The notes below the pieces were generated by a model. That model was not told where the DNA came from. It was given only the letters and a program-made list of their open reading frames with translations, and did no database searches. Shown here piece by piece: positions 42,267-52,258 of a stretch of DNA of 64,000 nt. The first letter of the stretch is position 1; each line of letters opens with the position of its first letter. The translations under genes were made by a program, and so were the position numbers. Origin of the DNA: Streptomyces collinus. Lineage in GTDB: Bacteria; Actinomycetota; Actinomycetes; Streptomycetales; Streptomycetaceae. The stretch is taken from assembly GCF_031348265.1 (NCBI RefSeq), contig NZ_CP133771.1, positions 2,914,001 to 2,978,000 of the forward strand, in the 5' to 3' direction.

Positions 42267-43112
42267 TCACCGGGGCGAAACCACAACTCCCAGCAGCCCG
42301 GGCCCCGTGTGCGCCCCGATCACCGCCCCGACCTCGCTGACATGCAGATCGGCCAGTCCGGACACCCGCGTCCGCAGCCGGTCGGCGAGGGCCGACGCCC
42401 GGTCCGGGGCGGCGAGATGGTGCACGGCGACATCCACCTGGGCACTGCCCGCGCGGTCGGCCGCGATCTCCTCGAGGCGGGCGATCGCCTTGGACGCGGT
42501 CCGCACCTTCTCCAGCGGTTCGATACGGCCGTCGGTCAGCTGCAGCAGCGGCTTCACCGCGAGCGCCGACCCCAGCAGGGCCTGCGCGGCACCGATACGG
42601 CCGCCGCGCCGCAGGTAGTCGAGGGTGTCGACGTAGAAGTAGGCGGAGGTGCCCGCGGCCCTCTTCTCCGCGGCCGCGACGGCCTCGTCCACCGTCCCGC
42701 CCGACTCCGCGGCCTCCGCGGCGGCGAGCGCGCAGAACCCGAGCGCCATCGCGATCATGCCCGTGTCCACCACCCGCACCGGCACCGGGGCCTGCCGTGC
42801 GGCCACGACGGCCGCGTCGTACGTCCCGGAGAGTTCGGCGGAGAGGTGGAGGGAGACGATGCCGGTGGCACCGGACTCGGCGACCTTGCGGTACGTCTCC
42901 TCGAAGACCGCGGGAGCCGGCCGCGAGGTCGTCACGGGACGCCGCTTCTGCAAAGCCTGGGCGAGGGCGCGGGTCGAGATCTCGGTGCCCTCTTCCAGTG
43001 CCCGGTCGCCGAGGACCACCGTCAGAGGTACCGCCGTGATGCCGTGCCGCTCCATCGTCCGGGCCGGCAGGTAGGCCGTTGAATCGGTGACGATCGCGAC
43101 ATGGCGGGACAT
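42267..43112 (-). CDS. DegV-family fatty-acid-binding protein
   Basis: A 281-residue DegV protein: VAIVTDSTAYLP at the N-terminus, VTTSRPAPAVFEE (fatty-acid carboxylate site region), HLSAELSGTYDAA, and YLRRGGRIGAAQALLGSAL. DegV/FakB proteins hold a fatty acid for phosphorylation by FakA, though many actinobacterial members have no identified kinase partner; none is encoded here. It lies 119 bp upstream of comEA on the same strand. Confidence 0.93.
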   Translation of the reverse strand: MSRHVAIVTDSTAYLPARTMERHGITAVPLTVVLGDRALEEGTEISTRALAQALQKRRPVTTSRPAPAVFEETYRKVAESGATGIVSLHLSAELSGTYDAAVVAARQAPVPVRVVDTGMIAMALGFCALAAAEAAESGGTVDEAVAAAEKRAAGTSAYFYVDTLDYLRRGGRIGAAQALLGSALAVKPLLQLTDGRIEPLEKVRTASKAIARLEEIAADRAGSAQVDVAVHHLAAPDRASALADRLRTRVSGLADLHVSEVGAVIGAHTGPGLLGVVVSPR

Positions 43113-43184
43113 GAGCTGGAGGTTACCTGCCGTAGCGCCCGTGCGGCAGTCCGGCCCCCGCGCCCCGCGGCACGCGTGGCCGGA

Positions 43185-44030
43185 TCAAGTGGTGCTCTCG
43201 GGGCGGGGCTTCTTCTGCCAGGGGTAGGTCGGGCGTGCTGCCGGCGGCGTGATGGCGGGCCGCACCGGCTCCTGCGCGGAGCTCGACTGCGCGGTGTCCG
43301 GCCAGGTCTGCCCGGCCGTGGCGGCATCGGCGGCGGGCGCCTCGGGCCACGGCGGCGGCCCGGACTGCGACGGCGCGGCCTGCTGCCGGGCGGACCCGGA
43401 CTGCGCCGAGGGCGAGGGCTGCTGCCGGGTGGTCGCGGACTGCGCCGAGGACGAAGGCTGCTCGGAGGACGCGGGTTGCGGCTCCGGAGCCGTCCAGTGC
43501 CGCAGCGCTCCGGACTCCAGGTCGATCTGGGCGCTGAGCGAGTCCAGGTCGTCGTCCGCGAAGCGGCGGGCCCGGTCGCGGGCCGCCCAGCGCAGCGAGT
43601 CGGCCGAGTGCGTGATGCGTTCGGTTCGCTCGCGCAGCCCGGGCAGCCGCTCGATGAGCGCGGCGCGGTCCGGCTCGGACTCCAGACGCTTGAGCTCGTC
43701 GTCCAGCTCGTGGCCGTGCGCACTGAGCCGTTCGAAGAGGCCGACGGACTCCTTCAGGGACTCGTCCTCTGCGACGGCCGCGTGCAGCGCCTCCTGCGTG
43801 GTGCGCATCGAGGTGCGCAGCTTCAGCCGGAGCTGGGCCAGTTCCCCCGCGGCGCCGGGCTGGGCGAAGGACTTGGCGCGCAGTGTGTGGTCCTCGACCG
43901 TGCGGCGGGCCTGGGTGATGCCACGGTCCACGCCGCGCTTGGCGGCGCCGACCGCCTTCACGGTGGCGTACGCCCCGAGCCCGAACAGAAGCACGATGAG
44001 CAGGGCGAAGACGGCGATCACTGCATCCAC
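43185..44030 (-). CDS. Single-pass membrane protein with coiled coil and Ser/Gln/Pro-rich tail
   Basis: From the GTG at 44030 (AGGAG, spacing 5) the protein has 281 residues. An N-terminal helix (AVIAVFALLIVLLFGLGAYA) anchors about 130 residues of charged helical sequence (LAQLRLKLRTSMRTTQEALH; FERLSAHGHELDDELKRLES), and the last 90 residues are low complexity (SSAQSATTRQQPSPSAQSGS). No enzymatic motif is seen. The shape suggests a cytoplasmic scaffold. Longer upstream starts would run into the 42-bp repeats and are rejected. Confidence 0.75.
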   Translation of the reverse strand: MDAVIAVFALLIVLLFGLGAYATVKAVGAAKRGVDRGITQARRTVEDHTLRAKSFAQPGAAGELAQLRLKLRTSMRTTQEALHAAVAEDESLKESVGLFERLSAHGHELDDELKRLESEPDRAALIERLPGLRERTERITHSADSLRWAARDRARRFADDDLDSLSAQIDLESGALRHWTAPEPQPASSEQPSSSAQSATTRQQPSPSAQSGSARQQAAPSQSGPPPWPEAPAADAATAGQTWPDTAQSSSAQEPVRPAITPPAARPTYPWQKKPRPESTT

Positions 44031-44120
44031 AAGGGCTCCTCCTCGGACGTCACGGCGCTTCGCGTCGCTCTTCAACGGTAAACGCAACAGGCAGGCCCGG
44101 AGTTCCAGAAAAACCCCGAA

Positions 44121-44246
44121 CCTGCCCGTAGGGGACCACCCCGAGAGGGGTCCTGCCCGGGTCCTGCCCGTAGGGGACCACCCCGAGAGGGGTCCTGCCC
44201 GGGTCCTGCCCGTAGGGGACCACCCCGAGAGGGGTCCTGCCCGGGT
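44121..44246. repeat. Tandem array of three 42-bp hairpin-forming repeats
   Basis: Three identical 42-bp units start at 44121, 44163 and 44205, and a partial, diverged fourth continues to about 44290. Each unit contains CCCCgagaGGGG and CCTGCCCGGGTCCTG, so each can fold. The array lies in the 304-bp gap between the leuS stop and the next gene, both on the minus strand. Its sequence is unrelated to the 34.6-kb array although the period is the same. Confidence 0.95.
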
Positions 44247-44334
44247 CCTGCCCGTAGGGGCCCCCGAGGGGGCCCTGCACATGGGGCCCTGCCCATGAGA
44301 ACCCACCCCGAGAGCGGTCCGCACGCCCCGGCGG

Positions 44335-47214
<2,880 letters not shown>

Positions 47215-47265
47215 GATCCTCAAAGCTCCATCGATCGTCTCTGCCTGCGGCTGTCTGATTCGAGA

Positions 47266-47294
47266 AACGAAAAATCCCCTCGCACAGGAGGGGA
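47266..47294 (-). terminator. leuS leader attenuator
   Basis: On the minus strand TCCCCTC (complement of 47288-47294), loop CTGTGC and GAGGGGA (complement of 47275-47281) form a 7-bp stem followed directly by TTTTT (47270-47274). It is an intrinsic terminator between the leader peptide and leuS, 56 bp before the leuS start. A T-tract is unusual for Streptomyces terminators and supports a regulatory role. Confidence 0.85.
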
Positions 47295-47307
47295 CGCCGC
47301 GCCGATG

Positions 47308-47335
47308 CCGGCCACTCGGTTCGTCCGGTGGCCGG
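47308..47335 (-). promoter_or_regulatory. Second hairpin of the leuS leader
   Basis: CCGGCCAC (47308-47315) and GTGGCCGG (47328-47335) are perfect 8-bp arms with a 12-nt loop. It lies between the leader peptide stop and the attenuator, where a pause or protector hairpin is expected. Confidence 0.65.
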
Positions 47336-47341
47336 GACTGA

Positions 47342-47380
47342 TCAGCGCGGCCCGCTAAGCAGAAGGCGTACGGCACGCAT
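47342..47380 (-). CDS. leuS leader peptide (12 residues)
   Basis: The ATG at 47380 opens a 12-codon frame, [12 protein letters not shown], ending in TGA at 47342-47344. Three consecutive leucine codons (CTT CTG CTT), two of them the CTT codon that is rare in this GC-rich genome, make translation sensitive to charged tRNA-Leu. The sequence TACCCT is 7 bp before the ATG, so the transcript may be leaderless. It is too short for routine gene finding. Confidence 0.8.
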   Translation of the reverse strand: MRAVRLLLSGPR

Positions 47381-47491
47381 GGCGCTAGGGTACCGCAGGC
47401 CCCCAGCGCGTCGCGACGCACTTCCGAGGGGCTGTCTCGGTGCCCAAACAAGCTGAACCAAGGTCAATAGTTACTTCGCGTAACAGCTACT

Positions 47492-47522
47492 AAAGGACAT
47501 CACAGCAGCCAGATTGTCCTTT
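47492..47522. promoter_or_regulatory. Inverted repeat AAAGGACA-N15-TGTCCTTT upstream of the electron-transfer genes
   Basis: AAAGGACA (47492-47499) and TGTCCTTT (47515-47522) are perfect 8-bp arms within an unusually AT-rich stretch (about 47455-47560). A smaller GTTAC-ttcgc-GTAAC repeat lies at 47470-47484. Both are in the divergent region between the leuS leader and the next operon, so they are candidate operators. No matching regulator is known to me. Confidence 0.6.
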
Positions 47523-47623
47523 GATAACAACGCAATAACTCAAACCTCGTACTGATCGGTATGGCTCCGCTTAGAGTTCGGCAGCGGGACCGCTGCTTTC
47601 CCGAACCGCTCGGAGTTGCCCCC

Positions 47624-47689
47624 ATGAACCCTCATCGCAGTATCAGCTCGCCACCCCCGCACGCCGGGACGTGGGGAGGCCGGTCGTGA
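47624..47689 (+). CDS. Upstream 21-residue ORF coupled to the membrane haem protein
   Basis: The ATG at 47624 has GGAG eight bases upstream (47612-47615) and opens a 21-codon frame, MNPHRSISSPPPHAGTWGGRS. Its TGA (47687-47689) overlaps the GTG start of the next gene as GTGA. It may be a leader peptide that makes translation of the downstream gene dependent on its own. Whether it is translated is unknown. Confidence 0.5.
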   Translation: MNPHRSISSPPPHAGTWGGRS

Positions 47690-48951
47690 ATCCCTACGAC
47701 TCCACGGCAGACGACTCGTTCGCCGAGTTCCTCAACTTCGGTGCGGGCGTGTTGTCCCTCGTGTGTCTGACGGCATCCGTGATCTGGGGCCTCGTGGCCC
47801 AGGACCGGATCCTTCTCGACGCGCGCCGCCGCATCCTGGCGCAGGCCGTGCACCGGACCACGGCCGTCGCCTCGATCGCCTTCCTGCTGGTGCACATCGG
47901 GGTGAAGTTGGCGCTGTCCCACACCTCGTGGGTCGCCGCGGTGATCCCCTTCGGGCTGCTGTTCACCGACGACGAACTGGTCGCGGGCCGGTCGTTCCTG
48001 ATCGGCCTGGGCACCCTGGCAGGCATGCTCATGATTTTCGTGGGCATCACCGGCGTGCTGCGTAACCGCTTCGCGTCCCCCGCGCCGGTCGCCGCCCGCT
48101 GGCGGGCCATGCACATGCTGGCCTACCCGGCCTGGTGCGCCGCCCTGGTCCACGGACTCTACGCGGGTCGCGCGGCCAAGCCGATCTTCCTCATCCTGTA
48201 CTGCCTGGCCCTGGTCGGCGTGGCCGGAGCGCTCGCCCTGCGCGCCGCTCCGCGCCAGGTCAAGCGCAAGGTCGCCGACAAGGTCGCCTCGCTGATCGGG
48301 CCCGGTGAGGGCCTGGGCCGCAGGGATCTGGAGGAGAGCCGGGCCCGGGCCGGCGCCGGCTCCGCGCTGCCCGGCTACGACGGCCGGGAGACACCCGCAC
48401 GCCCCTCGGCGTCCCCGTCCGGGCCGCTGTACGAGAGGGCGGAACGCCCCGCGGCCAAGGAACCGGCGAACGGCTTCGCCGCCGCCTACCGGGCCGTCTC
48501 GGGCCCGCCCCAGGGCCAGCAGGCCTTCGCGCCCGGGCCGACCACCAGCATGCAGCTGCCGCTGGACATGCAGCCCACCGAGACCATCCCGACCGTGGAC
48601 GGCCCCTCCAGCACCTCGGGCAACTGGCCCATCCCGTCCCCGCCCCCGGTCGGCGAGGCCCCGCCGTCCGCCTACGACCCGCTCCAGGACACGGGCTTCA
48701 ACATCCCGCCCTACGACCCCCTGCAGGACACCGGACAAAGCATCCCGGCCTATGGCAATCCAGGCGCCGCCGGTTACGGATCGAGTGACGTGTACGACAC
48801 GGGTGAGACGAATGCCGTCTACGACACGTACTACCCGAACGACACGTACAACAGCGGTCCCGCCACTGACACAAATCCCGGTGCGTCCTACGACTTCGAC
48901 GCTCCGGGATCGGGCGAACCTTGGAACACGCCTTCCGGAGGCTTTAAGTGA
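47686..48951 (+). CDS. Ferric-reductase/NOX-like membrane haem protein
   Basis: From the GTG at 47686 (GGGAGG six bases upstream) the protein has 421 residues. Four or five membrane helices occupy the first 190 residues, and two of them carry histidine pairs spaced as in bis-haem NOX/ferric reductases: His56/His70 and His143/His156. The last 200 residues are a disordered Pro/Gly/Ser/Tyr-rich tail with a repeated YDPLQDTG block. There is no flavin domain; the next gene, overlapping as GTGA, encodes a likely NADH/flavin/FeS partner. It probably passes electrons through the membrane, but the acceptor is unknown. Confidence 0.78.
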   Translation: MNPYDSTADDSFAEFLNFGAGVLSLVCLTASVIWGLVAQDRILLDARRRILAQAVHRTTAVASIAFLLVHIGVKLALSHTSWVAAVIPFGLLFTDDELVAGRSFLIGLGTLAGMLMIFVGITGVLRNRFASPAPVAARWRAMHMLAYPAWCAALVHGLYAGRAAKPIFLILYCLALVGVAGALALRAAPRQVKRKVADKVASLIGPGEGLGRRDLEESRARAGAGSALPGYDGRETPARPSASPSGPLYERAERPAAKEPANGFAAAYRAVSGPPQGQQAFAPGPTTSMQLPLDMQPTETIPTVDGPSSTSGNWPIPSPPPVGEAPPSAYDPLQDTGFNIPPYDPLQDTGQSIPAYGNPGAAGYGSSDVYDTGETNAVYDTYYPNDTYNSGPATDTNPGASYDFDAPGSGEPWNTPSGGFK

Positions 48952-50558
48952 ACGAGGCCCTGCCCGACGTACCCGAAGTCCGCGTGGTCGGTCTTCCCCA
49001 GCTCACGTCGGGCTTCGACCTTGTCGATCGGCTCGATCTGCCCATGCACCTCAAGGTGCACGGGCCGCTCGAGCCGATGGGCGGTGAGCAGCTCGCGCAG
49101 CTCGCCGAACGCATCAACCTGAAGGGCCGCGGCGGCGCGGGCTTCCCCTTCCACAAGAAGCTGCGCTCGGTCGCCGAGGCGGCGATCAAGCGCGGCGTCC
49201 GGCCGGTCGTCGTCGTGAACGGCAGCGAGGACGAGCCGGCCTGCCGCAAGGACACGGTGCTGATCAACCGTGCTCCTCATCTGATCCTGGACGGCGCGCT
49301 GCTGTGCGCCGAGGCCTTGGGTGCCCGCACGCTCGTGGTGGGGGTCACCCGTGAGTCGACCCAGCGCTCCATGGAGGCCGCGCTCGCCGAACGCGGCCTC
49401 AACAACGGCCGCCGCTCGGCGCTGCGCGCGCGTGTCCAGCGCAATCCGGTCCGCATGGTCACCGGTGCGGCCGCGTCACTGATCCGCTCGATCGACGGCG
49501 GGCCGGCCATCCCGCCCGGCCGCAAGGTCAGCGCCTCGCAGAACGGCGTCGGCGGCGCACCCACCCTGCTGTCCAACGCCGAGACCTTCGCCCAGCTGGC
49601 GATCGCCGCCCGCATCGGCCCGGAGCGCTACGGCAACACCGGCCTGTACGACGAGCCGGGCACCGTCATGCTCACGGTCTCCGGCGCGGTCGCCCGCCCC
49701 ATGGTGATCGAGGTCCCGACGGGCGTGCCCCTGCGGTACGTCCTGCAGCTCGCCGGCGCACCGCCGGTACCGCAGGGCGTGCTCACCGGCGGCTACCACG
49801 GCAAGTGGATCGACGCGGCGACGGTCAACGAGGCGATCGTGTCCCGCAACTCCCTGGACGCCGTGGGCGGCGCGCTCGGCGCCGGCGCGATTCTGCCGAT
49901 CACTCAGGACACCTGCCCGCTGGGCGAGTCACTGCGGGTGGCGCAGTGGCTGGCCGAGGAGAGCGCGGGCCAGTGCGGCCCCTGCTACCTCGGTCTGCCC
50001 GCCGCCGCGCGCGGTCTGGAGGACATCCTCAACGGCGGCGGGCCGGCCGCCCTGGAGGCGCTCAAGCAGGTCGCCAAGAACGTGAAGCGGCGCGGCGCGT
50101 GCTCGCATCCGGACGGCTCCGCGATGTTCCTGGAGTCGACCATCAAGGCGTTCACGGACGACCTGGCCGCCCACGTCCTCGGCAACGGCTGCGGACGGCC
50201 CGTGGAGGGCGTTCTGCCGCTCTTCGAGGGCGGCAAGGCCCCGACGGGCATCCCGGGCGGCGGCGAGTCCGAGGAGAACGGCCCCAGCCGCCAGAAAATC
50301 TACGTCGACTGGACGCTGTGCCGGGGCCACGGGCTGTGCGCGGACATCCTTCCGGAGGTGTTCCAGCTGGGGGCCGACGGCTTCCCGACCGTGGCGCAGG
50401 CACAGGTGCCGCGGTACGCCGAGGCGAAGGCTCTACGCGCGGTGCGCCGCTGCCCGGCGCTGGCGCTGCGCATCGAGGAGGCGGGCGCGCCGGGCGCGCC
50501 GTCCCGCAACCTCCCGGTCCTCTCCCAGGGCCGCGGGCGCCGCGCTCTCGGCCGCTGA
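48948..50558 (+). CDS. NuoF-like flavoprotein fused to a C-terminal ferredoxin
   Basis: The 536-residue protein has a NuoF-type core: GRGGAGFPFHKKL and NGSEDEPACRKDT (FMN/NADH site), an SLBB domain (GVPLRYVLQLAGAPPVPQGV) and the N3-like cluster region ESAGQCGPCYLG...GACSHP. In NuoF the cluster region reads ESCGxCxxC, so the first cysteine is Ala here and only three ligands remain. Residues about 450-515 form a ferredoxin (CRGHGLCADILPEVF...CPALAL) of the [3Fe-4S] type. The GTG overlaps the membrane-protein stop (GTGA). Together the two probably form a NAD(P)H-to-haem electron route. Confidence 0.82.
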   Translation: MNEALPDVPEVRVVGLPQLTSGFDLVDRLDLPMHLKVHGPLEPMGGEQLAQLAERINLKGRGGAGFPFHKKLRSVAEAAIKRGVRPVVVVNGSEDEPACRKDTVLINRAPHLILDGALLCAEALGARTLVVGVTRESTQRSMEAALAERGLNNGRRSALRARVQRNPVRMVTGAAASLIRSIDGGPAIPPGRKVSASQNGVGGAPTLLSNAETFAQLAIAARIGPERYGNTGLYDEPGTVMLTVSGAVARPMVIEVPTGVPLRYVLQLAGAPPVPQGVLTGGYHGKWIDAATVNEAIVSRNSLDAVGGALGAGAILPITQDTCPLGESLRVAQWLAEESAGQCGPCYLGLPAAARGLEDILNGGGPAALEALKQVAKNVKRRGACSHPDGSAMFLESTIKAFTDDLAAHVLGNGCGRPVEGVLPLFEGGKAPTGIPGGGESEENGPSRQKIYVDWTLCRGHGLCADILPEVFQLGADGFPTVAQAQVPRYAEAKALRAVRRCPALALRIEEAGAPGAPSRNLPVLSQGRGRRALGR

Positions 50559-50564
50559 GCACAC

Positions 50565-50597
50565 GTACGGCGGGCCCCTGGAAGGGGCCCGCCGTAC
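50565..50597 (+). terminator. Terminator of the electron-transfer operon
   Basis: GTACGGCGGGCCCC (50565-50578), loop TGGAA and GGGGCCCGCCGTAC (50584-50597) form a perfect 14-bp stem seven bases after the stop codon. Confidence 0.9.
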
Positions 50598-50616
50598 GCA
50601 TACCCACGACAAGAAG

Positions 50617-50642
50617 GCGGGTCATCCGATCGGATGACCCGC
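50617..50642 (-). terminator. Terminator of the first tRNA-Ala gene
   Basis: GCGGGTCATCCGATCGGATGACCCGC is a perfect 26-bp palindrome located 13 bp beyond the 3' end of tRNA-Ala on the minus strand and followed by a U-rich CCTTCTTGT. It also backs up the terminator of the convergent operon. Confidence 0.75.
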
Positions 50643-50655
50643 TTCTCAACTTCTG

Positions 50656-50728
50656 TGGAGCTAAGGAGAATTGAACTCCTGACCTCCTGCATGCCATGCA
50701 GGCGCTCTACCAACTGAGCTATAGCCCC
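50656..50728 (-). tRNA. tRNA-Ala (anticodon GGC), first copy
   Basis: The 73-nt minus-strand sequence begins GGGGCTATAGCTCAGTTGG, with anticodon stem CCTGC/GCAGG and loop ATGGCAT, giving anticodon GGC (50693-50695). The T arm carries GTTCAATTC. The acceptor stem contains the G3:U70 pair that identifies tRNA-Ala. The terminal CCA is not encoded. Confidence 0.98.
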
Positions 50729-50825
50729 TTGCCGGTGCTCCTCCGGGTTTCCCCGGCGGCGAAGCCAACATTACTGGCCCATCAGCCCCAACACCAAATC
50801 GGTTTCGCTTCGCCCGAAATGCCCG

Positions 50826-51059
50826 TTATGCCGTGACGAACGAGTAGAACCGCTTGAGCGTGCAGTGCTCCTCCAGAAGCCGGCCGTAGATCGGCTCGCC
50901 CTCCAACTCGCGGTACGTCTCGATCGGGTCGCCTTTTATGATCAGCGCCCGCGCGCATTCCTCGCACCAGTACTGGTAGTCGGGATTGATCGGTTCCATG
51001 TCGCGGACGATCGGAGTCCCACTGCCGCACCAGTCGCACTTCCGCCTGTGTGCACCCAT
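50826..51059 (-). CDS. Zinc-ribbon protein of 77 residues, unknown function
   Basis: The protein begins MGAHRRKCDWCGSGTPIVRD and contains a second pair in WCEECARALI, so Cys8, Cys11, Cys32 and Cys35 could bind one zinc. The remaining sequence (YRELEGEPIYGRLLEEHCTL) is helical. It lies 3 bp after the 57-residue zinc-ribbon gene, as a two-gene unit between the tRNA genes. No function is known to me. Confidence 0.7.
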   Translation of the reverse strand: MGAHRRKCDWCGSGTPIVRDMEPINPDYQYWCEECARALIIKGDPIETYRELEGEPIYGRLLEEHCTLKRFYSFVTA

Positions 51060-51062
51060 CGA

Positions 51063-51236
51063 TCAGCTCCAGCTGTGGCCGCAGGCCGTGCACACGTAGG
51101 AAACCCCGCCGTTGTCGCCGAGCATCTGGGCCACGTGCGCGGAACCGCAGGAAGGGCAGCTGAGGCGGGTGGACATGTCCCGTGTGAACGCTGCTCCGAG
51201 GAGGTGGTCGACCTCCTCGCGGATGCTCGCAGGCAT
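51063..51236 (-). CDS. Zinc-ribbon microprotein of 57 residues
   Basis: From the ATG at 51236, with AGGAG five bases upstream, the protein is MPASIREEVDHLLGAAF followed by LSCPSCGSAHVAQML and YVCTACGHSW, a classic four-cysteine zinc ribbon. The helical N-terminus may dimerise. It is too short and general to assign, but transcription- or translation-related zinc ribbons often look like this. Confidence 0.75.
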   Translation of the reverse strand: MPASIREEVDHLLGAAFTRDMSTRLSCPSCGSAHVAQMLGDNGGVSYVCTACGHSWS

Positions 51237-51397
51237 CGCTACTCCTCCCGTCGGGCCGCGCCCCCTTCCGGCCGTTTGATTCTGCCACGGCCGGACCAAT
51301 ACGGTCAGCGACGCCTCAGTACCAGTCCGGACACGGCACCCGGCGGGGCCGTAGAGGTATACGCCTCAGCCAGGCCGAGTGACTCAAGCCGGAGCAC

Positions 51398-51422
51398 GAA
51401 AAATCCCGCCCCCTGAGCGGGA
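51398..51422 (-). terminator. Terminator of the second tRNA-Ala gene
   Basis: On the minus strand TCCCGC (complement of 51417-51422) pairs with GCGGGA (complement of 51404-51409) and is followed by TTTTT (51399-51403). It lies about 15 bp beyond the tRNA 3' end. Confidence 0.8.
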
Positions 51423-51436
51423 ACGGGATCTTGACG

Positions 51437-51509
51437 TGGAGCTAAGGAGAATTGAACTCCTGACCTCCTGCATGCCATGCAGGCGCTCTACCAACTGAGC
51501 TATAGCCCC
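51437..51509 (-). tRNA. tRNA-Ala (anticodon GGC), second copy
   Basis: All 73 bases are identical to the first copy at 50656-50728, including anticodon GGC and G3:U70. It also lacks CCA and shares two flanking bases upstream, but downstream flanks differ. Confidence 0.98.
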
Positions 51510-51583
51510 TTGCGCTCTCCCCGTCTGGCGGGGCGAACAAGAAGAACTTTAGCCTGCGACCTGCCGGAAAGTGAAATCCGGGG

Positions 51584-52258
51584 TCAGTCGTCGTCGCCGA
51601 GCACCGGTTCCGGCAGGGTGCCGGCATTGTGCTCCAGCAGGCGCCAGCCGCGGGCGCCTTCGCCGAGCACGGACCAGCAGCAGTTGGAGAGTCCGCCGAG
51701 GCTCTCCCAGTGGCGGGGATCGAGACCCAGCAGGCGGCCGATCGTGGTGCGGATCGTGCCGCCGTGACTGACCACGACGAGCGTGCCGTCCTCGGGGAGC
51801 TTCTCCGCGTGCCGGAGCACCACGGGGGCGGCTCGGTCGGCGACCTCGGTCTCCAGTTCGCCGCCGCCACGGCGGACGGGCTCACCGCGCTTCCACGCGG
51901 CGTACTCGTCGCCGTACCGGGCGATGATCTCCTCGTGCGTCAGGCCCTGCCAGACGCCCGCGTAGGTCTCGCGCAGCGCCTCGTCGTGGGTGATGTGGAG
52001 GCCGGTGAGCGTGGCGAGCTCGGCGGCCGTGGCCGCGGCGCGCCGGAGGTCGGAGGCGACCATCGCGTCCGGCTTCAGGGAGGCGAGCAGCCGGGCGGCG
52101 CGGCGGGCCTGGGCGAGACCGGTCTCGGTCAGCTCGACGTCCGTGCTGCCCTGGAAGCGGCGCTCCACGTTCCACGAGGTCTGGCCGTGCCGCCACAGGA
52201 TGATGCGACGGCCACGGCCCGTTCCGGCGGACGCCTCACTGATGGAGGTCACCGCCAC
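51584..52258 (-). CDS. Histidine-phosphatase (phosphoglycerate mutase-like) protein
   Basis: A 224-residue branch-1 histidine phosphatase: catalytic His in LWRHGQTSWN (about residue 24), the acid in ALRETYAGVWQG, and the second His in VVSHGGTIRTTI. Related actinobacterial enzymes act on glucosyl-3-phosphoglycerate or similar sugar phosphates, but the exact substrate is unclear. The start overlaps the rsfS stop, so the pair is coupled. Confidence 0.88.
   Translation of the reverse strand: MAVTSISEASAGTGRGRRIILWRHGQTSWNVERRFQGSTDVELTETGLAQARRAARLLASLKPDAMVASDLRRAAATAAELATLTGLHITHDEALRETYAGVWQGLTHEEIIARYGDEYAAWKRGEPVRRGGGELETEVADRAAPVVLRHAEKLPEDGTLVVVSHGGTIRTTIGRLLGLDPRHWESLGGLSNCCWSVLGEGARGWRLLEHNAGTLPEPVLGDDD

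Noticed and set aside
44031..44324. 98-residue extension of the coiled-coil membrane protein through the 42-bp repeats
   Set aside because: The GTG at 44030 has an AGGAG site and begins just before the membrane helix; the extension is translated repeat DNA.
47215..47451. N-terminal extension of LeuRS by 79 residues
   Set aside because: It would read through the leader peptide and attenuator, and LeuRS proteins start near MSETNP.
50656..51509. Integrated element between the tRNA genes
   Set aside because: There is no integrase, no att-like repeat apart from the tRNAs themselves, and base composition does not change.
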